A stretch of 64,000 nt of DNA from Galerina marginata (Eukaryota; Basidiomycota; Agaricomycetes; Agaricales; Galerinaceae): contig JAECYW010000008.1 of assembly GCA_023014335.1 (NCBI GenBank), forward strand, positions 1,426,001 through 1,490,000, read 5' to 3'. Shown in pieces: positions 10,084 through 21,500 of this stretch. Position 1 is the first letter of the stretch. Every line of letters starts with the position of its first letter. Under the pieces are notes generated by a model, which made no database searches, was not told where the DNA came from, and saw nothing but the letters and a program-made list of their open reading frames with translations. Both the position numbers and the translations under genes were made by a program.

Positions 10084-12234
10084 CAACAGAGATCGATGAG
10101 GCTATCGCAGGAGTGAGCGCAAACACTGCACCTGGACCCTCACAGATATCATACCAGGCAGTCAAATGGGCATGGAAAAACCCAACATGCTGCGGGTACA
10201 TCACAGCCCTGATGCAGAAATGCATAGAAACAGGATACCACCCGAAAGCATGGCGAAAAGCAGTAGCAGTGGTTCTGAGGAAGCCCAACAAACCCGACTA
10301 CTCCAACCCACGGGCGTACCGCCTGATAACTCTGCTTGAATGCCTCGGAAAGATACTCGAGAAAATCATAGCACGCAGGCTAACCTTTCTTGCAGGAAGC
10401 CATAACCTCATTCCTGACAACCAGTTCGGAGGCCGCTCAAACAGCTCCACCGCAGACGCAATGCTCTCTTTCACCAATGATGTCCACTGTGCCTGGAACC
10501 AGAAGAAGGTCACGTCAGCACTAACATTCGATATAAAGGGGTACTTTGACTTCGTGAACCACAAACGACTTCTGTCCGAACTCCGCAGAAAGGGAATACC
10601 TCTCGAATATATCAGATGGATAGCGAGCTTCCTCAGCGAACGCCAAGCAGCAGTCTGCCTAGATGGCACCCGAGGGGAGATGGCCGTAGTTCAGAACGGC
10701 ATACCCCAAGGATCGCCACTGTCACCAATCCTCGCTGCCTTCTACACAGCAGAACTCCTCGAGCTGTTCCAACCAAAACCATGTGCAACAACCACCCCAG
10801 TGCCAGACAAACCAACAGACACCAGCATGTTTATGTATGTTGACGATGGCATGCTCTTCGTCTCGTCCCAGTCCCTGGACACCAATGTCGCCCTTCTACA
10901 TGCAGCATACGCCCGCGCAGACAGGTGGTTGATAAGTGCAGGCCTGGCACCAGATTTCTCCAAGAGAGAACTGATGCATTACACCAGACGAAGAAATGAC
11001 GGCTCACCGTCGATGACCTTTGACGACAGCGATGGGAAACGGAGAGTTGTAACCCCGGAAGCTACAGTCCGATGGCTTGGGGTGCACTTCGACAGAAAAC
11101 TTATGTTTGTCCACCACGTAAAACTTGCAGCCGCACGAGGGGAACACGCTGTAAACGGAATGACGATGTTAGCCAACACAGTGAAAGGCCTAAGCCAAAG
11201 CCTCCTCCGACGCCTCTACATCGCATGTGTTATCCCAAAAATCCTGTTCGCGTGCCCACTGTGGACCAACGGGACCGCAAAACAGCTGAAACCTCTGGCC
11301 AAAGTCCAACGAAGAGCCCTGCACCTGATATGCGCAGCCTTCAAAACAACACCAACAGAAGCACTTGAAATTGAAGCTTCTATCCCACCCCTCGATCTAC
11401 AGATCAAACAACACATGAAGCGGTGTGCTATCCGCTTCAACAAATTGAGTCCAAACAACCCAATTATCCAAAGGCTCCCAGACACATGGCGCGCAGGTGC
11501 GAGACCGACAGCACCCCCCCCACTCCCTCCTAGATACCCAAATAACTCGCCAACCAACAAAAGAAGGACAACCCCCCTACTGAATATTGCAGCAAATACA
11601 TCCCACGAGCACGAACGCATAGACCCATTCCTTTCACCGCCATGGCGGATAACAGCGGCGTCGTATGGAGATCGGGTATTAATCCAGCCGCACGACCCAA
11701 AACCAGAGATCCCCGACGAGGACCGAGAGGACGCCGCAACCAGACACACAGAACTAGTCGATGAACTCACAAAGTCTGAGTCAAACCTGATCATCTACTC
11801 AGATGGATCACTGATGAACAAAAACGGATTCCCGAGGGCTGGGGCAGGAGTGGTGATGTACCACAAAGGAGTTGAGGTAAAGGCCAGGCAGATGGGAATG
11901 GGAGGAAGGGCAGAAGTATACGACGCAGAGATGGCAGCATTGATGATGGGCGCAAAGATCGCGGTAAGATTCACACGCACTCACCCAGAGATAAACAATA
12001 TCCACTTCTTCGCCGACAACTCCTCGGCCGTCCAGCATATCTTTGACCCAAAACCACAACCCGGCCAGTTGTACGCGTCGATCTTCCACAACAAACTCCG
12101 GAGATTTCTCGACGACGATCCCGCGCACAAACTCGCGGTCTGCTGGTGCCCTGGCCACACCGACATAAAAGGAAACGAACGAGCAGACGAACTCGCAAAG
12201 GAGGCAAACGACCTAGCATGGACTGCACCCACCG
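10084..12234 (+). pseudogene. LINE ORF2, middle segment: reverse transcriptase and RNase H
   Basis: Carries the reverse transcriptase that copies LINE RNA at the nicked target. RT blocks in order: NTAPGPSQISY, a KPNKPDYSNPRAYRLITLL block, FDIKGYFDFVNH (first catalytic Asp), NGIPQGSPLSPIL, and the catalytic MYVDDGMLF. RNase H follows with IIYSDGSL, a Glu in AEVYDAEM, FFADNSSA and CPGHTDIKGNERADELA, so all acidic residues are present.  The frame is open up to the chromovirus insertion at 12235, where three bases of the LTR add an artificial stop. It is joined to 3828-5250 and 23803-24320 in the undisturbed element. Confidence 0.9.
12230..12234. repeat. Chromovirus target-site duplication, left copy
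   Basis: CACCG precedes the LTR tip TGTGAAGG and is repeated at 23798-23802 after the other LTR tip GTCACA. A 5-bp duplication is the usual length for Ty3/gypsy integrases. Confidence 0.95.
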
Positions 12235-12715
12235 TGTGAAGGCCGAGAGTGTTCGTCCTTCGAAGCTAAGGGGGAACTCGAGGGTTAACTGCGAACAGAG
12301 GTGTGAGACCCGAAATGAAGCAAGACGAGATCTTTCGGTCAGGAAGCAGTTGAGACTTCGTAAGCCAAAGTCCAACGGCTTCGATCCAACTCCCAGTGCG
12401 CCTGAGAGAGAATATACCTTAGATCGTCGTATTCTAATACGAGAACTCAATGATCTCTTGAAGAGATGGTTGAGGGGTAAAAGATAATGATATTCGCCTC
12501 GAGGCGCAGACTGACTTTATATACATAGCAATCAGGCTGACTAAGACGAATTATCTAATCTTATCAACTTAGTGATATACAGTGTTTAAAGGAATCAAAG
12601 AAATCATCGTAGAAAGTACAACTACTAAGAGTATGGAACCGGATCGACGACGTAGGCTTTAGTTAGTAATCGGAGAGAGAGAGAGAGTACGTGAGAGGCT
12701 GGAGAGGCTGTCACA
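12235..12715 (-). repeat. LTR, downstream (3') copy in the element's orientation
   Basis: 481 bp with TG...CA tips; identical to 23317-23797 except near position 12245 (G here, A in the other copy). It contains a GAGAGA run at 12674-12687 and an AT-rich centre. Confidence 0.95.
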
Positions 12716-12730
12716 GAGCCCCCCCACTTT
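12716..12730 (-). other. Polypurine tract of the chromovirus
   Basis: Minus-strand AAAGTGGGGGGGCTC sits immediately before the LTR tip TGTGACAG. This is the expected position and composition for the second-strand primer. Confidence 0.75.
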
Positions 12731-12741
12731 CGAGATGATAG

Positions 12742-15435
12742 TTACATGAGCGCGTATTCGGGCAGAGTAATGTTGGCGAGCGGGGTGCGATCTAGTGAAT
12801 GGCGTAGACCTACAGATTGGATTCCGTGTCGAGCATTGATAAAGTCGTCCTCCGTAGGAACATATCGAGGAGCTTTAACGCCTCTGTTGAAACTGCGAAG
12901 AAATTCGCCCCATCGAGCGCGCGATCGAGGCACTGCGGTGGGTGGATCGGAAGTGATTTGGTCCGTGATTCGCGTGAAGATTTGCTCCATTCCCGAGTTC
13001 CATTCGCCTCGCCAATGGTCGCAGAATTCGTCTAGGATTTGGACGGGTGGGTAGAGCCAACGATTCGGGATGGATCCGTTTCCTGGTACGTATCCGAATA
13101 TAAATTCGATTTCTTGGTTTGATACTCGATCCCACTGAATTCCGAGAGGTGTCTGTTCGTGAGAGTCCGATTGTCCGCTAAGGTGACGAGTGACTTGTAC
13201 TGATGGTCCTAGCATGAACCGATCTATCATTACGTCGCCTCCCCATCGATGTGCGATGTAGCTGTAAGGTCCACCCATGCCTATCAGGCTTTGTGCGTGT
13301 GGGCGTTTGAGGACGTCTGTGGTTTTGCCGATCCATGCGTCGACGAACGTAGCGGAGCCGGAGTCGACGTACGGAGCTTCGGTGAATCCAGGCTTGTAAA
13401 GCGTCTTCAGGTTCCTCTGATCGACAAGGGGAAGCTGGTTGTCCGCGGATTTCTTGAAGTCTTTGATATTGGCGAGAGGTATGCCGATGTGGAAGCTCAG
13501 ACGACGCTCTAAGGCCATAGTCAGGACTCGCAATATCCTTCCTTCGTTGGGCACGCAATTTGCTAGATAGCGTAGGCGGACTTCCGAGCGAATATCTGGA
13601 ATGACGAGCACTCCGTACAGTAGGAGGAGGGGGTTCCACTCTGGTATGAAGATCCGGAACGTAATAGGTTCCGACATCAATTTCGTCGCTCGATTTTGGA
13701 AGGCTTGACGGAATTGTCCACTGGGTCTGTTGTAGGGTGGGGCGTTTCCGCGGTTGAGGTGGCGGGGAGACTGCGAACGTTCGCGGTTTCTTTCGCTTCG
13801 GCTGGACCTGCTTTCTTCACGACCTCTAGGTACTTCCTGCTCCGGTTGACGGCTCCCTTCGCCCCATCTAGTAAGAGAAGGTAGACGGGAATCGGGCCAA
13901 TAGTCGTGCTCGATTCTGTTGAGGAGGGAGCGGCTTGGGGAATCCGGAGAGCGACTGGTGTTGAATCTCGGGCTGGCGGCTGACGCGTCGTCAGCGTCTA
14001 GTCGCCCGGTCCGCGGTTGATTCCTGTCTTCCGTTATCCTATTTATGAGGGAGTTCTCGACAGCAGGGATTATGGCGCCCGTTCGAGCGTGAAACTGCCT
14101 GTTCGGAGTCGGAGCATACTGGGGGCGGCTTAACTCTCTGATCGCGGTGAGGTCGAACTCTGCTTGCAGACGGACTTCGATAGAAGGACTTTCCTTAGGT
14201 TTCCAACGCCAAAATACTACGAGCGGCTTGCCTGACTCCATGTCGCCTAGGACGATGAAATGATAAAGTCGCGCGTATAGTTGATGTTCGACGGTGGGAG
14301 GTAACGGTCTGCGTCCCCAATGTTCGAAGTCGATGATAGCGAAGAGGCAGTCCGCTTCGTAAGCTATGGAAGAATCTTGTGCGTCAAATGCTTTCAGCTG
14401 GAAGTAATCGTCATAAAGCCACGTTTCTTTAGCTTTTTCTTTGAGCGCGTCGGTGTATTCCAGATCGTGCGTGACTACCTCGTTTTCCTCGACCACGCGT
14501 TCGAGCGCCATGAGCTTCGGGTGAATGCGCGAAAATCGTGGAATCCCATCTTCGACTTCACTCCACGTAAAGTAGGTCGGTATGTCCCTCTTGATTAGGA
14601 GTCCGAAGTCGATTAAGGAGAGGTCGCGTTTGATATCGAGGATGCAGCCGATTGCTCCGAATCCGTCTTCAGCTAATCCTGCGGCTTTTTGTACATCTTG
14701 TGGAATGATTCCTCGCGCATCCGGAACGACGGCGTAGAACCAGCGTATCCATCCGATACGGTCGAGAAGGGCTCTTTTGGCGTCAGCTCCTTCTCGCTGG
14801 AAAGCGCTAGAGCCGGTGTACGTTCTGGAAAGACGTGAAATGCGGTAAGCAGGGGGGAAGGGGACTTGACACCCTAGTTGTCGACTACCGATCATCCAAG
14901 CTATGGCCCAGTCGAGGCGCTCAAAATCGGCTTCCATTTCCGCTTTTTGATCCGGGAAGAATTTGTAAGAGCCGGGTTGAACCTCATCGTATTGGGTGGG
15001 TTCGTCGAGGTCTGAGAACCAGGGAGAAGGGGTCGCGAGCCAGCCAACGGGAATCCAGATACGCCACCAGTAATTCGCGTCAAACCAGGTAGGGTGTTTC
15101 GCCCAGTCCATCGTCTTGTATCGTCCCGAGCCTGTGACTTCTTCGTGGGCGTAATCACGGGCGTCGAAGCCTTTGTAGATCATTACGTCATCTTGGATGG
15201 CGTCGGTGTCCTTGTTGATGCCGATCCAACCAAACCAGTCACTACTTTTGGCGTAGATGTTGGGTACGTCGTTCAGAAGATTGGTGAAGACATTTGCTAA
15301 CTTCATCTTGTAGCTGCGAGTATGCCTACACAGCTTCGATGCTCGAGGTTTTCGACTTCCAAGTGCGCCTTGGGAGTGATAGCTCGGGTAGCGGGGGATG
15401 AGACAATAAGGAAATTCAACGCTTTGTCTTCCCAT
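12742..15435 (-). CDS. Chromovirus extra ORF of unknown function, downstream of pol
   Basis: An 897-codon frame in the env position of the element, 145 bp after the pol stop and ending 27 bp before the LTR. I recognise no family. It is rich in Trp in the N-terminal half (for example WFGWIGINKD, ANYWWRIWIPVGW), then has a conserved-looking block (CLFAIIDFEHWGRRPLPP, LYHFIVLGD), a long Arg/Ser/Pro/Glu-rich linker at about residues 480-590, and a second folded part (FRIFIPEWNPLLLLYG, RRLSFHIGIPLANIKDFKKS, FIFGYVPGNGSIPNRWLYPP). There is no signal peptide and no clear membrane anchor, so an envelope role is not supported. A later Met (codon 44, at 15306) could be the true start. The intact length in a young element suggests it is maintained by selection. 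Confidence 0.75.
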   Translation of the reverse strand: MGRQSVEFPYCLIPRYPSYHSQGALGSRKPRASKLCRHTRSYKMKLANVFTNLLNDVPNIYAKSSDWFGWIGINKDTDAIQDDVMIYKGFDARDYAHEEVTGSGRYKTMDWAKHPTWFDANYWWRIWIPVGWLATPSPWFSDLDEPTQYDEVQPGSYKFFPDQKAEMEADFERLDWAIAWMIGSRQLGCQVPFPPAYRISRLSRTYTGSSAFQREGADAKRALLDRIGWIRWFYAVVPDARGIIPQDVQKAAGLAEDGFGAIGCILDIKRDLSLIDFGLLIKRDIPTYFTWSEVEDGIPRFSRIHPKLMALERVVEENEVVTHDLEYTDALKEKAKETWLYDDYFQLKAFDAQDSSIAYEADCLFAIIDFEHWGRRPLPPTVEHQLYARLYHFIVLGDMESGKPLVVFWRWKPKESPSIEVRLQAEFDLTAIRELSRPQYAPTPNRQFHARTGAIIPAVENSLINRITEDRNQPRTGRLDADDASAASPRFNTSRSPDSPSRSLLNRIEHDYWPDSRLPSLTRWGEGSRQPEQEVPRGREESRSSRSERNRERSQSPRHLNRGNAPPYNRPSGQFRQAFQNRATKLMSEPITFRIFIPEWNPLLLLYGVLVIPDIRSEVRLRYLANCVPNEGRILRVLTMALERRLSFHIGIPLANIKDFKKSADNQLPLVDQRNLKTLYKPGFTEAPYVDSGSATFVDAWIGKTTDVLKRPHAQSLIGMGGPYSYIAHRWGGDVMIDRFMLGPSVQVTRHLSGQSDSHEQTPLGIQWDRVSNQEIEFIFGYVPGNGSIPNRWLYPPVQILDEFCDHWRGEWNSGMEQIFTRITDQITSDPPTAVPRSRARWGEFLRSFNRGVKAPRYVPTEDDFINARHGIQSVGLRHSLDRTPLANITLPEYALM

Positions 15436-15580
15436 TATAAGACTGCCGCCTCGTGTTCGTTGGAATTCCGCTTTCTTTCTCCGATAACTCGAGGGTAAGG
15501 TTTCGTTCTTTTGGTTCTGTTTAACTTTTTATGGAGTCTAATCTGATAAATAATCTTTCAGGTATCTAAATTAAGGTCTC

Positions 15581-18500
15581 CTACACGTTGTTTTCCTTCT
15601 TGTACGCACGCAACAGCTCAGGTGAATTCTTTAGGTCTTGCGTCGTTCCCCAGGTGTCGAACTGAGGACCGTATCCCTCCCAACGGATGAGGAAACGGAG
15701 CTCTTTCTTCTTGCCCACTCTTTTGTGCCCTAGGATTTTCTCGACCTCGTATTCTTCCGAAGCTTGCTTTCTCAATCCCTGTGGCGGAAGGATCGTTCTA
15801 TCTGCGCCCGAATTGTCTTCCTCATATAGTTTCAGGTGCTCCACGTTGAGTACTGGTGACCCGGGATAGTTATCGGGTAAGCGGAGTCTCACGACGTTCG
15901 GATTGATTACTGATAAGATCTCAAACGGGCCAATCCATCTGGCGGACAACTTTGCTCCTTCTCCCTTCGACTCAATCCATTCTAATGAGTGAGGATTAAC
16001 TAGGACCTTGTCTCCTTCCTTGAAAGCCGGTGAAGCTTTTCTTTTTTCATTATATCTTTTAACTTGATCATTCTGCGCTTTCGCGATAGCTCGACGGGAG
16101 CTTTCTCGGTGCATTTCGAGTTGTTCCAGAAATTCCAGGGATCCCCGTTCGGCTACCACGCCTTCCTTGCTCAAGACCTTCGGAGCTATCAGATCTAACG
16201 TGGAACGAGGCTGATGACCCAAGAGGAGTTTGAAAGGAGTGGTGCTAATCGATGAATGGTAAGAGGAGTTGTAGGCAAACTCAAGGAGGGCTAGCCAAGC
16301 GACCCAATCGGACTTGTCGTCGGAAATATATGCTCTGAGCATTATTTCTAGGTACTTGTTTACGATTTCCGTTTGGCCGTCATGTTGAGGGTGATGTGCA
16401 GACGAGGTAATCATTTCAGTCTTCAATACTCTCGCTATTTCCTTCCAAAACTTTGACATCCAGCGTGGGTCCCTGTCACAGATAATGCTCTCGGGAATTC
16501 CATACTTACAGATGATGTTCATGCAGAATAAGACGCCAAATTCTTCGGCTGTTAATCCAGTCGTTGTGGGAATGAAACTTCCGTGTTTCGTTAATCGATC
16601 AACGACGACCAGTATAGCGTTAAACCCATTCGACATAGGCAAGTTCACTATAAAATCCATCGATATAGACGCATAAGGAGTTGAAGGTATAGGGTTCGGT
16701 CTTAACCATCCAAACCGCGTAAAATTCCTTGGCTTGATTTTCTGACAAACGTCACAGGTGAAACAGAAGCGTAAAATGTCGGCTTTCATTCGACTCCAGT
16801 AAAATTTAGGGGCTAGTTTCTGCCAGATTTTCTCCGGGCCGGCATGTCCTGATTCGAAAGCGTTGTCGTGGGCGATAGCAGTCAGCTTTGTTCTGAACTC
16901 TTCAGGTACGCATAGTCTTGCATGAAAGTCAGCGTCTTTGAAATACAGTAATCCATCTTCATCCCTGAAGAAGCGATATCCTGGGGTACCTTCGTTCAAG
17001 AGACTTCTTTCGTCGTTCCAAGCGGCTTGGAAGGAGTTACTTCTTTGATAGGCGTCAATCCACTTCTTCTTGAGCTCAGGATTCATTTGTACGAATAGGG
17101 CGGAGTTCCGCTTTTCCGAGTAAAATCCTGTTCTTACTGGAAGGTTATTGGATGATTCGTCACTGTCTTCTTCGTCTACCTTGTACTTCCCCCCCAGCAT
17201 CCAATTGTCTTCTGTACTGGTTCTCAGGCTATCGGCTATTGTGAAGCTCACAAGTGATACTCGTCGAGCCGGGTCTTGATGGAAGCCTGGTTCTACGATA
17301 GAACTTGTAAATGCTATTGGCTTGGATTCGTCGTTGATTGGCGAAGTGTGTTTCGGTGGCTCGCGGGGCAATCGTGACAGTGGGTCGACATTGCTGTGCA
17401 CTCTTCCTGGTCTGTGGACTATTTCCAGGCCTGGTGCGTATGCTGAAAACACGGCACCCCAAGCTGCCAATCGACGGTTGGCATTTTCGTAAGTTTTCGC
17501 CCATTGCAGTGCTGCGTGGTCTGTCACTAACAAGATTTTTTCACCCTCTATGAAGGGTTGAAATTTCACTAGTCCTTCTTTAGCGGCCAGTGCTTCCCTT
17601 TCAGTCGCCGAGTAGCCTCGTTCCGCTGATTTGAATAATCGGGACCAATAGGCTATGACTCGTTCAACGAAAACAACAGTGTCGTCAAAGTTTTCGGCCC
17701 AGTGCATCTCGTGTTTGTCGTCTTGTGTACGTGCCGACAGGGTTATTGGGATCTTCGGTACGGGTTCTCTTTTTGTGAATGCTTTTTGTAGGGTGTTGTA
17801 AACTTTAGTTCCCTTCAGATCCTTAATTGGTATGGGCTGGATTTGTTGTAGAGCACATCCTAGGGCATCATCCGATGCGTCTGTATATAATCGGTACGGC
17901 GATCCTTCTTTCGGATGTCCTAATAATGGGGCTTCTTGGAGAGCTTTTTTGATTGCTTCAAAGGACATCTGGTGTGTGCTCGACCAGTTCCACTTGGTAT
18001 TTTTACGTAGCAATCCAAATAGTGGTCCACAAATGTCCGCATAATACGGTATGAAGCTCTGAAAGTAGACCGCCATGCCTAAGAACGTTTGCAGTTGTGA
18101 TAGTTTCTTAGGGGGTTCTAGATCAACCACCGCTTTCACTTTTTCGCTATGAGTACTGAGGCCTAGGCGTGATACTTTGTGCCCAAGTAGTAGAATTGAT
18201 CCATAAAAGAGGTGACACTTAACGGGGGAGAGAGTTATTCCCGCTTTTTCAATGGCGCCTAAGACTTTATCCAGGTGTTCAATGTGATCTTCGTAGGTTT
18301 TTGAATAGATTACTATGTCGTCAATGTAGACTAAGCAGAATATCCATAAGTACGGTGATAAGATCCCTTGCATTATGCGCTGAAATATCGAGGGTCCATT
18401 CCGTAGTCCAAAGGGCATCCGTTTGAATTGGAATAAACCGCGGTGCGTTCGAAAGGCGGTTTTTTCGACATCCTCCTGAGCCATCTCTAATTGAGTAAAT

Positions 18501-21500
18501 CCTGCCAATGCGTCTAAGGAAGATAGCACTTGAGAGCCTGACAATGACGCGAGTATTTCAGATTGACGCGGTAAAGGAAATTCATCTGGTATAGTGACTG
18601 CGTTTAGTCTGCGGTAATCAATGCAAAATCTCGGTTTCCCGTTTCTGTACGCAATGACCACTGGGGCTCCCCAAGGACTTATTGACGGCTCGATGACCTC
18701 AAGTTCGAACCATTTATCGAGTTGTTCTTCGATGATCCGCCTTTTCTCTGGGGAGGTTCCATACATGGGCATTGAGATAGGAGTCTGATCCTCTTTTGTC
18801 CTTACGCGAACTTTACTTGGGTAATGTCCTAAGCGCCCGTCGAAGCCGAATGCCTTTTCATGGGATTTAAGCATTTTCCAGGCCTTGTCGTGGAGCTCCG
18901 CCGGTAAGTCTCCCACGTCTAATAATTCCTCCATTTTCTGTGACGGGTAAATGGTGGGATCCGGCATTTCTGCCGTTTTTGGCCCAAAGTTTTCTTCTTC
19001 CACAGGTTCTGTCGGAGTTTGAGGAGTGGATATTGGAGGTTCTTGACTTTCAGTCTGTAAGTTCACGATAACTTTATAAGCTTCAGCGCGTTCATTCATG
19101 CCTCGAAGTTCTACAGTGTTCGTCGGTCTCTGAAAGTACTCTGCGGCGACGAACTTAGACGCTAAGATTTCACCCTTACGAATTGTCCTCGGTCGAGAAG
19201 TTGGATTTGATACTGGAATGTCATTCGTGCGACCCGTTATCAATACGTTCGGAATGACGAAAGCATTGTCAGTCGCGTCGGTGATCATTCCTCTTTCGAC
19301 AATCCATTCAAGATCAACATCTGGGAAAAGACCTTCGATCTTGACTCTTTTACATTCCTCTGGCCCAATTTTACAGTCTTCCGCTGCTCGAAGGATTGTC
19401 AAATCCCGTTCGGATTTCTTGGATTGTCTCCGGCGTGCATTTTTCCTGATCTTATGAGCTTTATCTCGCGAGAGTTTCCCGGCATGTAAAGCTGATGTCC
19501 GTTTCGGCGTTTCTTTTTGCTCGGTTTCTTCCACTGGAGTAGCTCCTACTGTGCACGGCGTTCCTCTGAAGTGAATCTTGCTGCCATCTGATACGGACCT
19601 CGTTATGGTGATCTCATATGTCTGCTGGTAATCTTCCCCTAACAATATGGGAACTGTCATTCCTGGTACGACATACGCCTCGGCTTCGGTTTCAACGGTT
19701 GTGCCGTCATCTGCTGTCATGATGATGGGTACCCTCACGAATCCTTTGAGCTCGCAATTCTTGTCTGTAAGCTGCCAAAGCTTCATTCGCATTCCTTGTA
19801 AGATAGGGGGTTTGTCCTTCAAACTGCGAAGAAAATCCTCCGATATTAACGTTACATCAGCGCAGGAATCTAAACGGAGATCGATAGTTTCGTTCCGTAC
19901 GGATCCTATTTTTCCTTTCACCGACATTACCGACACTCCAATCGAGGCTGTTCCCGGAGCGCTCAATTTGGCTTTAGGTAGTCTGATACGGTCTGGTTGA
20001 GGAGGCGGGATGGACGACGGTATTTCGGGTTTTGTCGGCGGTTGATTTCCCAGAGTTGGAGGCGGTTCTTCTTGCTTTGATTCATCAACCTCTTCTATCA
20101 GGAATTTAGGGCTTGCTTTGGGCTTCATTCTGGCTTGGATAACGTCTTCGTCCTCTATCTCTTCTATGGATACTTTCATGGCGTGCTTGTAGGCACCTTC
20201 CCTGGACTTATGCCCGACTTCAGTACTCGTGATCTTTCGGAGTACTGCTCGTGCTGCCTTATGAAAATCCTGGGGGATGGGAAGAGGATCGTTTTCCTCC
20301 AGAAGTTTCAATTCCTGGGAAATGCGGTGGTCTAAAAGAGAAGAATAGGCGGATCCGTATAGAATCTCTGCTTCGTCTTCTTCTGTTGAACTGGAGAGCG
20401 AGAGATTCGCGGTTCGCTTAGATAACTGTGTGTTCGAATCGTAATCCGGACATTCCTTGTCCCAATGGTTCTCGCTTCCGCATGCTTTGCAAGGTGAAGG
20501 AGGTAATCGTCCCATCTTGGTTGTAACGTGGTCGTTCTTAGGGAAAGGGTAACCATTCTTCGGTGGAGGACGTTGACGTTTGTTCAGCGCCTGGAACACG
20601 AATTTTATGGCGTCCTTGGTTCCTAGGGTTTGATCGCTTTCTTTGGGTTCAGCTTCGGATTCATTCATATGATGTTCTTGGTTCTCTGAGAGGTTAGCTC
20701 TGCGCCTTGGAATTGATGACGAGTTACTTCTGTCGGGTTGACGTTGACGCTGTTCCCCCCCAGCCTGAGAAGGATAGAATCCTAGTCTTCTTAGGTTGTA
20801 AAGGAGATTATCCGAAGTTACTAAGTGCGAGCTATCGATTCTCGAAGCGTGCAGGAGAGCTTTCTCGTGTTCGGTAACCTTGGCGTACAGCTGACTAGTC
20901 GTCGTGATGCTGTCGATGTTGATTATGGGTCCCCAAGGAATTGGTGCGCGTTTCATTATCAGGAATACTTCGATGTTACTGCCAATGTCGGCGACGACTA
21001 ACATTCTTGTGTACATGATGCGTCGCATGATAAATTTGGTGGGTGTTTCATTTTCATGTCCTGTTTGCCTGAAACTCTGTGATTCATAGTGACTATTCAT
21101 CCTGAGTTGCCAGGTTCGTCCTAGGAATCCTTCCTTGATTCCTTTGAGGAATGTCAGGTAATTCGTTTTCATGTATCCCTGTTCTTCTGGAGCTAACATG
21201 GAAAACCAAAGTTGGACTGTAGATCCTTTCTTTAAATTCTTCCATAGCCATAAGCCCATCGCTTCTGGAATGTGACCACCTAATTGCGCGTTTTGCTGTA
21301 CTTCCCAGAAGTATTCAATTGCCGTGTCGTGGTCACCATCCCAGGACGGCAATTGTTCCTGCTTTAACTCGGCTTTTATGGTCGGTAAGAATGCACCATA
21401 GGTGCCTTGTTGTCTGTTCCCATTATCCGGTGGAATGGAATTGTGACTACCCCTCGGCGAGAATGGTTGTGGTCCTCCTGGCGGTCCTCTGTCGTCGCCG

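Noticed and set aside
12146..12487. Frame running from LINE RNase H into the LTR, also seen at 23306-23569
   Set aside because: Chance frame across a repeat boundary; the shared part is LTR sequence.
12742..15435. Calling the extra chromovirus ORF an envelope gene
   Set aside because: Position fits, but there is no signal peptide, no transmembrane anchor and no cysteine-rich surface domain.
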